This document shows, in pieces, positions 31,610 through 36,927 of a stretch of 36,927 nucleotides of DNA (position 1 is the stretch's first letter; each line of letters opens with the position of its first letter). Origin of the DNA: Thermoplasmatota archaeon (GTDB lineage: Archaea; Thermoplasmatota; Thermoplasmata; Halarchaeoplasmatales; Halarchaeoplasmataceae); NCBI GenBank assembly GCA_018334835.1, contig JAGXLF010000009.1, forward strand, positions 1 to 36,927. Direction: 5' to 3'. The notes under the pieces are model-generated. The model ran no database searches. It had not been told where the DNA came from and was given only the letters and a program-made list of their open reading frames with translations. Both the position numbers and the translations under genes were made by a program.

Positions 31610-32059
31610 TTATTCATATATCCAGTTCTCTTCTACCCTGCTGTATTCTTGGTAGTCCTGACTCTTGAAAAATATATTCAATTCCCTCTCAGCACTTTCT
31701 TCTGAATCGGCAGCGTGAACGATATTTCTTCCGATGTCGATACCGAAGTCTCCTCTAATCGTACCTGGACTTGCATCCTGAGGGTCAGTCTCACCTACTA
31801 TATCTCTGATCAGCGATATTGCCGAATTACCTCTAACAGCCATAGCCACCACGGGACCGGAAGTTATGTATTCCAATAAAGGTTCGTAAAAATCCTTTCC
31901 TTCGTGTTCTGCATAGTGTTCCTCTGCCGTTTCTCTGTCTATCTTCATCATCTTCATCGCTACGATGCGGAGGCCTCTTTCTTCGATTCGGGAAACTACT
32001 TTCCCTATGAGACCTCGGTGGACACCGTCGGGTTTTACCATCAAAAAGGTCGTTTCCAT
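31610..32059 (-). CDS. ndk: Nucleoside diphosphate kinase
   Basis: 149 residues, the normal length. Transfers gamma-phosphate between nucleotides through a phospho-His: NIVHAADSEESAERE contains the catalytic His and the NxxHxxDS motif. The start TTFLMVKPDGVHRGLIGKV and AMAVRGNSAISLIRDIVG match the family. It is the usual neighbour of eL24 in archaea; in many genomes infB follows, but here the next genes are the RHH regulator and ftsZ. Confidence 0.97.
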   Translation of the reverse strand: METTFLMVKPDGVHRGLIGKVVSRIEERGLRIVAMKMMKIDRETAEEHYAEHEGKDFYEPLLEYITSGPVVAMAVRGNSAISLIRDIVGETDPQDASPGTIRGDFGIDIGRNIVHAADSEESAERELNIFFKSQDYQEYSRVEENWIYE

Positions 32060-32071
32060 TTTACTACCGTC

Positions 32072-32326
32072 CTAATCGGTCTTTTTCTCTATCTTCTTCT
32101 TCTCTTCTTCTTCCGTTCCCTTTTTACGGTAGGTCTCTATAGCCTTGTCCTGTGCGTATCTCCTAGTCCACCTCGTTTCCCTCGCCTTTCTGTCGAGATT
32201 AAGAAGATTTTTTCGACATTTATTAGAGCAGAAATGGAAAACTTTACCTGTATTTTTTATGTATTGTTTTCCTGTCCCAGGCTCTATCGGTTCTCCACAG
32301 AACGAGCACTCTCTCCTTTCAGGCAT
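32072..32326 (-). CDS. rpl24e: Ribosomal protein eL24
   Basis: 84 residues. The zinc-ribbon of eL24 is complete: ECSFCGEPIEPGTGKQYI and FHFCSNKCRKNLLNL, four Cys. ARETRWTRRYAQ completes the family core. The C-terminal tail is a Glu/Lys-rich extension (GTEEEEKKKIEKK). Large-subunit protein, in order eL8-eS28-eL24-ndk. Confidence 0.97.
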   Translation of the reverse strand: MPERRECSFCGEPIEPGTGKQYIKNTGKVFHFCSNKCRKNLLNLDRKARETRWTRRYAQDKAIETYRKKGTEEEEKKKIEKKTD

Positions 32327-32328
32327 CT

Positions 32329-32541
32329 TTATCTCACCCCGATCTCCTTAGCTTCTCTAGCCGTTTCTCTGAGCATCAGGATATCGCCCTTCTGGACGGG
32401 TCCCATAACGTTTCTTGTGATTATCCTCCCTTCATCTTCTCCTTTGAGGACTCGTACTTTGACTTGAGTCGCTTCGCCGGTCATACCAGTACGTCCGACG
32501 ATCTCGACAACTTCTCCGGGGATACTATCTTCTGAAGCCAT
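32329..32541 (-). CDS. rps28e: Ribosomal protein eS28
   Basis: 70 residues. Small-subunit protein with an S1-like barrel: [55 protein letters not shown]. Ends two bases before eL24 starts. Part of the conserved archaeal translation gene group. Confidence 0.97.
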   Translation of the reverse strand: MASEDSIPGEVVEIVGRTGMTGEATQVKVRVLKGEDEGRIITRNVMGPVQKGDILMLRETAREAKEIGVR

Positions 32542-32576
32542 TTTGAAACTCCTCTCTATTAATTATTGATATTCGA

Positions 32577-32945
32577 TCATTTCAGATCTTCGAGTTCTTT
32601 TTTCAAGTCTTCTAACATCTGCTCTCCATCACCTGGATCCACTATAGCGATCGAAGCTGAAGCTGCATCTATACCGGCGGCAGCGCCGAGTTCCTCTTGT
32701 GAGGGAACGTAAGCATAAGATACATCTTTCTCTTCACAGAGCAAAGGCAGATGGGCTAATATCTCAGGAGGGTTCACATCTTCTGCCAAAACGGTCAAAA
32801 CCGCTTCGCCCCTCTCGACATATTTTGTAACCTCGTTCGTGCCTTTTCTTACATTTCCGGTATCTCTCGCTATCTCTACTGCCTCGTATGTCTTGTCCAC
32901 TATTTCGTCAGGAACTTCAAAGTTCACATACACTTTATCTGTCAT
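32577..32945 (-). CDS. rpl7ae: Ribosomal protein eL8 (L7Ae), K-turn binder
   Basis: 122 residues. Binds kink-turns in 23S rRNA, box C/D and H/ACA guide RNAs and RNase P. Family motifs: ARDTGNVRKGTNEVTKYVER, AVLTVLAEDVNPPEILAHLP, SYAYVPSQEELGAAAGI. Start ATG 32945 has GAGGTGGAA upstream. First of the eL8-eS28-eL24-ndk group. Confidence 0.97.
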   Translation of the reverse strand: MTDKVYVNFEVPDEIVDKTYEAVEIARDTGNVRKGTNEVTKYVERGEAVLTVLAEDVNPPEILAHLPLLCEEKDVSYAYVPSQEELGAAAGIDAASASIAIVDPGDGEQMLEDLKKELEDLK

Positions 32946-33057
32946 CTTAATTCCACCTCATTTCGGACAGAAAACCTGTCCACACATTTCATCGGTTTGA
33001 AGTGCACCTCTCTTACTTTAGATATGGTATAAAAAACTTTTTGCGGATTGATCGATT

Positions 33058-35760
33058 TCATGTTAGCACGATCCCCGGCTTTCCCGGTTCTGCTCTTCTA
33101 GCCTTTTTGTCCTCGACTTCTTCAGCCTTCGCCACTTTGACTTCGGCTTCGAACTCATTTTCCAATCGTTTCTTTATCTGATCTAAAACTGAAATCTCAA
33201 ATCCGTGGTCCACGTACCTATCTAGGATCTTGCCAGGATTTCTAACTGCTCTCTGAGCTATCTCGCTCAATTCCTTTTTCTTTTCTGGGAAGTCGCTACC
33301 TAATTCACCCATGATCGTTCCCATATTCGGTTTTTCCATATCCTCTAGAAAGTCTTGGATCTCTTTGAAAGCTTCATATTTCCACTCTTCAGCGACTATC
33401 ATCTGGATAGTACTGGGCTCCTTTTCAGTAATGTTCTTGATATGGATGATATCTTCTCTCATATTTCGATAGAACTCTTCACCTCTTTCAGCCTTTTCGT
33501 CTATTAACGAAATTTTAGATTCTGGCCAGCCTTTCTCGTTGATCAGTACATCTTTACCTAACTCATGCCACATCTCTTCACTCACATGAGGGCTGAAAGG
33601 ATACAACATCCTGACAAAGGTCTCTAATCCTCTATTGAAGATAATTGATTTTTGAGAGGTATTCTCACTCTCCTCCTTATATTTTAAAAGTTCGTCAAAA
33701 TAATTCTCCATCTTCTTCAGCCCGTCGCTTATCTTGAAGTTCTCTATATCTACAGCTATCTCACCCGCGATGCGTTGTGTTCTAGAAACTACGTATCTAT
33801 CTCTCAGATTGCAGTTTTCAATTTCTATATCATCTGATGTGGTTGTTTCATTGTACTTTTCTATGACCTCCCAAACTTTCCTCAAATATTCGAATTTGGA
33901 CTCGATTCCTTCATCGCTCCATTCAAGTTCTCTTCTAGGGTCTGCCGTGGAAAGAATGAAGTAACGTACGGTGTCCGCTCCATATTCTTCGATCATGTTC
34001 CCGGGATCAACAACATTTCCTTTGGATTTAGACATCTTCTCTCCATCTAGTAAGACCATACCTTGTGTGAGCAGTCTTTTGAAAGGTTCTTTCATCTCAC
34101 ACATCCCCATGTCATTGAGTACTTTCACAAAGAACCTAGCGTACATGAGATGTAGTATAGCGTGTTCTATCCCTCCTATGTATTGGTCAACAGGCATCCA
34201 CTTAGCTAGGTCTTCTTGATTAAATGGTGCATCTTCAAAATCAGGAGAACAATATCTCATGTAGTACCATGAAGAATCAACGAAGGTGTCCATGGTATCT
34301 GTTTCCCTCTCAGCCTTTCCACCGCAATTTGGGCACTCGGTTTCTAGAAAACTTTTCTCTTTTTCGAGCGGATTACCAGCCACATCTATATCTATATCAG
34401 TAGGAAGTTCAACAGGAAGTTCCTCTTCTGGAACTGGAACCATACCGCAGTCGTCGCAGTAGACCACTGGTATAGGGGCGCCCCAATACCTCTGTCTTGA
34501 GATCAGCCAATCTCTCAATCGGTAGTTAACTTCTCTAGTTGCCTTTCCATCATCCTTGAGATCATCGGTTATCTTTTCCCTCGCTTCCTGCGAATTCATA
34601 CCGTCATAATCTTCAGAATTGATAAGCATACCTTCGCCTTCATATGCCTTATCTAGATCTTCAAAGTTTTCTTGATCTTCGGGTTTTACCACAGGTATTA
34701 TTGGAAGATCATGTTCCTCTGCAAATTCAAAATCTCTCTGATCGTGAGCGGGGACAGCCATTATAGCTCCGGTTCCATATGTTTCCAATACGAAATCTGC
34801 GATATAGATGGGTATCTCTTCATCATTTACTGGATTCACCGCTTTTTTACCGGTGAAGATACCTTCTTTACCTTTCTTTTCCCTCTCGCTGGTTTTCAAT
34901 CTTTTAGCTCTCTCTACGAAATCTCTTATCTTCTCATCCTTCTTGGCTAATTCTTCTGAGATATCGTGTTCCGGAGCTAATACCATGAAAGTGCATCCGA
35001 AAAGGGTGTCCGCTCTTGTAGTATATACTGGGATCTCTTCTCCCTCTAAAGTTTCGAATATTATCTCCGCGCCTTCGCTCCTTCCGATCCAGTCTTCCTG
35101 CATCTTTTTTACTTTTTCCGGCCAATCTTCCAATTCTTTTAAATCTTCTAGGAGTTCATCAGCGTAATCGGTGATCTTGAAGAACCACTGATTGAGATCT
35201 TTCTTTTCTACCAAAGACTCACATCTCCAGCATCGCCCTCCTTCTACCTGCTCGTTAGCTAGAACAGTTTTACACTCGGAACAGTAATTCACCTCGGCCT
35301 CTTTTTTGTAAGCTAGATCTTTCTCGAGGAATTTCAAGAAGAACCACTGGTCCCATTTGTAATAGTCTTTCCAGTGAGAAGCAACTTCACGGTCCCAATC
35401 GTAGGAAAGTCCCAATGATTCCATCTGTTCCTTCCATTTGTCTATACATCTTTTGGTCCAATCCTCTGGGCTAATTTGTTTATCAATAGCGGCATTTTCT
35501 GTTGGTAGACCGAAGGAGTCCCACCCCATAGGATAGAGAACGTCATATCCTTTCATCCTCTTAAATCTGGCGACAGAATCACCTATAGAGTAGTTGCGCG
35601 TATGTCCCATATGAAGGTTACCAGAGGGATATGGATACATTTCCAGAAGGTAGTACTTTGGTTTCTCTGAATCCTCGTCCGGTTTGAAGATACCTGATTC
35701 TTTCCAACGTTTTCTCCACTTCTCTTCAGCTTTTTTCAGTGTGTCGAGGAACGATGCCAT
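33058..35760 (-). CDS. leuS: Leucyl-tRNA synthetase, bacterial type
   Basis: 900 residues. Charges tRNA-Leu. Class I signatures: YPYPSGNLHMGHTRNY (HIGH motif) near residue 42 and GEKMSKSKGN (KMSKS) in the C-terminal half. A zinc-type knuckle, CSECKTVLANEQ with CWRCES, and the CP1 editing domain with TRADTLFGCTF and GTGAIMAVPAHDQRD. The PYPSGxxHMGH form and the position of the editing domain are of the bacterial LeuRS, found also in haloarchaea, rather than the archaeal/eukaryal type. Long acidic linker and a basic C-terminal end (GKPGIVLT). Its own transcription unit. Confidence 0.95.
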   Translation of the reverse strand: MASFLDTLKKAEEKWRKRWKESGIFKPDEDSEKPKYYLLEMYPYPSGNLHMGHTRNYSIGDSVARFKRMKGYDVLYPMGWDSFGLPTENAAIDKQISPEDWTKRCIDKWKEQMESLGLSYDWDREVASHWKDYYKWDQWFFLKFLEKDLAYKKEAEVNYCSECKTVLANEQVEGGRCWRCESLVEKKDLNQWFFKITDYADELLEDLKELEDWPEKVKKMQEDWIGRSEGAEIIFETLEGEEIPVYTTRADTLFGCTFMVLAPEHDISEELAKKDEKIRDFVERAKRLKTSEREKKGKEGIFTGKKAVNPVNDEEIPIYIADFVLETYGTGAIMAVPAHDQRDFEFAEEHDLPIIPVVKPEDQENFEDLDKAYEGEGMLINSEDYDGMNSQEAREKITDDLKDDGKATREVNYRLRDWLISRQRYWGAPIPVVYCDDCGMVPVPEEELPVELPTDIDIDVAGNPLEKEKSFLETECPNCGGKAERETDTMDTFVDSSWYYMRYCSPDFEDAPFNQEDLAKWMPVDQYIGGIEHAILHLMYARFFVKVLNDMGMCEMKEPFKRLLTQGMVLLDGEKMSKSKGNVVDPGNMIEEYGADTVRYFILSTADPRRELEWSDEGIESKFEYLRKVWEVIEKYNETTTSDDIEIENCNLRDRYVVSRTQRIAGEIAVDIENFKISDGLKKMENYFDELLKYKEESENTSQKSIIFNRGLETFVRMLYPFSPHVSEEMWHELGKDVLINEKGWPESKISLIDEKAERGEEFYRNMREDIIHIKNITEKEPSTIQMIVAEEWKYEAFKEIQDFLEDMEKPNMGTIMGELGSDFPEKKKELSEIAQRAVRNPGKILDRYVDHGFEISVLDQIKKRLENEFEAEVKVAKAEEVEDKKARRAEPGKPGIVLT

Positions 35761-35806
35761 GTTCTTTGGATTTAAGAGGTGGTATTTTAATATTACACTC
35801 GAAGAG

Positions 35807-35825
35807 TACCAATGTTATCTTGGTA
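35807..35825. promoter_or_regulatory. Palindrome TACCAA-N7-TTGGTA upstream of AOR gene
   Basis: Perfect 6-bp arms with a 7-bp spacer (TGTTATC), located in the gap between leuS and the AOR gene just upstream of a TATA-like run (AAAAAAATTATAG, 35831-35842). The position suits an activator or repressor site for the AOR gene. Confidence 0.45.
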
Positions 35826-35865
35826 TCACAAAAAAATTATAGGTTGCATGGGATAAGGGAGACGT

Positions 35866-36927
35866 ATGAACGGCTGGTGGAACAGACTGGTAAGGGTGGA
35901 CCTTTCTACAGGTAGGGTCACCTATGAAAAGCTCGGCGAAGACATACTTTACAATTTCATAGGAGGTAGAGGTCTCGGTCTTCGATTGTTATCAGAGGAG
36001 ATAGATCCGGATATCGATCCTTTACAAGAGAACGTTCTGGTCTTCTCTGCAGGCCCTCTCACAGGAACTCCTGTACCCACTTCAGGTAGATTCTCCGTCT
36101 CATCTAAATCGCCTTTGACCGGAACTGTAGCGGATTCCAATGTTGGTGGTTATCTCGGCAGTGAATTTAAGAAAACAGGGTTCGACGCTTTGATAGTTGA
36201 AGGGGCTGCTGAAGAACCGACTCATCTGATGATCGATGAAGAAGATATAAGTATAACGAAAACTGATCTTTGGGGATCAGAAACTGGTGAATGTTTAGAT
36301 AAATTAGATGGTAGGAATGCGGTTATTGGACCAGCCGGCGAAAATCAAGTCCTATACTCCTCTATCGTCACGGACGGTTACCGCGTTTTCGGTAGAGGAG
36401 GGATGGGAGCGGTGATGGGTTCAAAAAATTTGAAAGCGATCTCCGTAAAAGGTTCTAAAGAAGTACCGACCGCAGATGAAGAGCGTCTCAAAAAGTACGT
36501 GAAAAAGGCCTCTTCCAAGATTTCTTCGTCGCCGGTCACCTCTAGAGGACTCAAAAAGTTCGGAACTCCGATCCTGGTCAATCTTCTAGCTTGGCTTGGG
36601 ATGTTTTCGAAAAAGAATTTCCAGGAAGCCGCCGGAGAAGACGAGGCTGATAATCTCTCTGGAGAAAAGATGAAAGAGGAAATAGTGGAAGAACACGAAG
36701 GTTGCTATACCTGTCCTATAAGGTGCGGATTGAAAACGAAGACAAAAAAAGAAAAAGGAAAAGGTCCGGAGTACGAAAGCGTTTGGGCTCTCGGTTCGAA
36801 CCTTGGTAATTTCGACCTTGAGAAGACAGCCGAACTGAATTACCGTTGCAACGAATTGGGTCTAGATACCATCTCCACAGGAGGAACACTAGCATGTGCG
36901 ATGGAGATGAGTGAAGAAGCCCTCCTC
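35866..36927 (+). CDS. aor: Aldehyde:ferredoxin oxidoreductase, 3' end missing
   Basis: 354 codons are present and the window ends before the stop (the family is about 600-620 residues). A tungsten/molybdenum-pterin enzyme that oxidises aldehydes to acids with ferredoxin as acceptor. N-terminal motifs: RVDLSTGRVTYEKL, GRGLGLRLLSEEI, SAGPLTGTPVPTSGR, GPAGENQVLYSS, GRGGMGAVMGSKNLKAI. The [4Fe-4S] motif begins GCYTCPIRCG near residue 285. ATG 35866 has GGGAGACGT upstream. Probable electron acceptor: the ferredoxin at 10.6 kb or similar. Confidence 0.93.
   Translation, partial: MNGWWNRLVRVDLSTGRVTYEKLGEDILYNFIGGRGLGLRLLSEEIDPDIDPLQENVLVFSAGPLTGTPVPTSGRFSVSSKSPLTGTVADSNVGGYLGSEFKKTGFDALIVEGAAEEPTHLMIDEEDISITKTDLWGSETGECLDKLDGRNAVIGPAGENQVLYSSIVTDGYRVFGRGGMGAVMGSKNLKAISVKGSKEVPTADEERLKKYVKKASSKISSSPVTSRGLKKFGTPILVNLLAWLGMFSKKNFQEAAGEDEADNLSGEKMKEEIVEEHEGCYTCPIRCGLKTKTKKEKGKGPEYESVWALGSNLGNFDLEKTAELNYRCNELGLDTISTGGTLACAMEMSEEALL

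Noticed and set aside
31904-32467. 187-codon plus-strand frame across ndk and ribosomal genes
   Set aside because: Antisense to three certain genes and composed of Phe/Ser/Leu-rich shadow sequence.
1-36927. tRNA, rRNA or CRISPR array
   Set aside because: I scanned the gaps for T-loop-like GTTCGAAT contexts and for regularly spaced repeats; the few GGTTCGAA matches lie in coding DNA or lack a cloverleaf.

Overview
The window is archaeal chromosome. It carries ribosomal proteins eL8/L7Ae, eS28 and eL24 next to ndk, an archaeal Trm56 tRNA methyltransferase, FtsZ, TATA-box promoters with GGTGA-type ribosome sites, and many ArsR/PadR/HxlR-type regulators. The proteins are rich in Asp/Glu, which suggests salt adaptation. 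The enzymes are those of a strict anaerobe: Ni-CO dehydrogenase, a cytosolic group 3b [NiFe] hydrogenase, aldehyde:ferredoxin oxidoreductase and ferredoxins. I read it as an anaerobic, probably halophilic or halotolerant euryarchaeote. I cannot place it more finely, and the bacterial-type leucyl-tRNA synthetase is only a hint.

Layout. 0-3 kb: a V4R-domain regulator divergent from a solitary, unusual cooS. 3-4.3 kb: an ArsB/NhaD-like ion transporter. 4.5-10 kb: two related modules, each a PadR regulator beside a half-size permease pair; between them lie a cupin gene split by a 531-bp IS200/IS605-type remnant and a short-chain dehydrogenase. 10-15.3 kb: a redox/stress region with a methyltransferase, ferredoxin plus thioredoxin-reductase-like flavoprotein, two DUF438/hemerythrin proteins, an Fe-S-type regulator, an Fe-S protein and a cupin. 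15.4-17.9 kb: a GLUG-repeat surface protein, a HxlR regulator and an ArsR-like regulator. 18-22 kb: hydBGDA. 22.1-23 kb: a cis-prenyltransferase. 23.1-26.4 kb: aminotransferase, serA and DUF1015, probably serine/phosphoserine metabolism. 26.4-30 kb: information-processing and conserved unknown genes on the minus strand. 30-32.9 kb: ftsZ, a tandem ribbon-helix-helix protein, ndk and ribosomal genes. 33-35.8 kb: leuS. 35.9 kb to the end: an incomplete aldehyde:ferredoxin oxidoreductase gene.

How the genes may work together: hydrogenase, CODH-like protein, AOR and ferredoxins fit ferredoxin/NAD(P)H/H2 electron flow. The 10-15 kb block looks like oxygen or nitrosative stress defence with its own metal-sensing regulator. 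No rRNA, tRNA or CRISPR array was recognised. The most notable points are the reconstructable cupin with its hairpin-dense insertion, a CODH lacking one C-cluster cysteine, an operator shared by two distant genes, a likely ATT start on the prenyltransferase, and two PadR/split-permease modules, one with an attached Fe-S domain.
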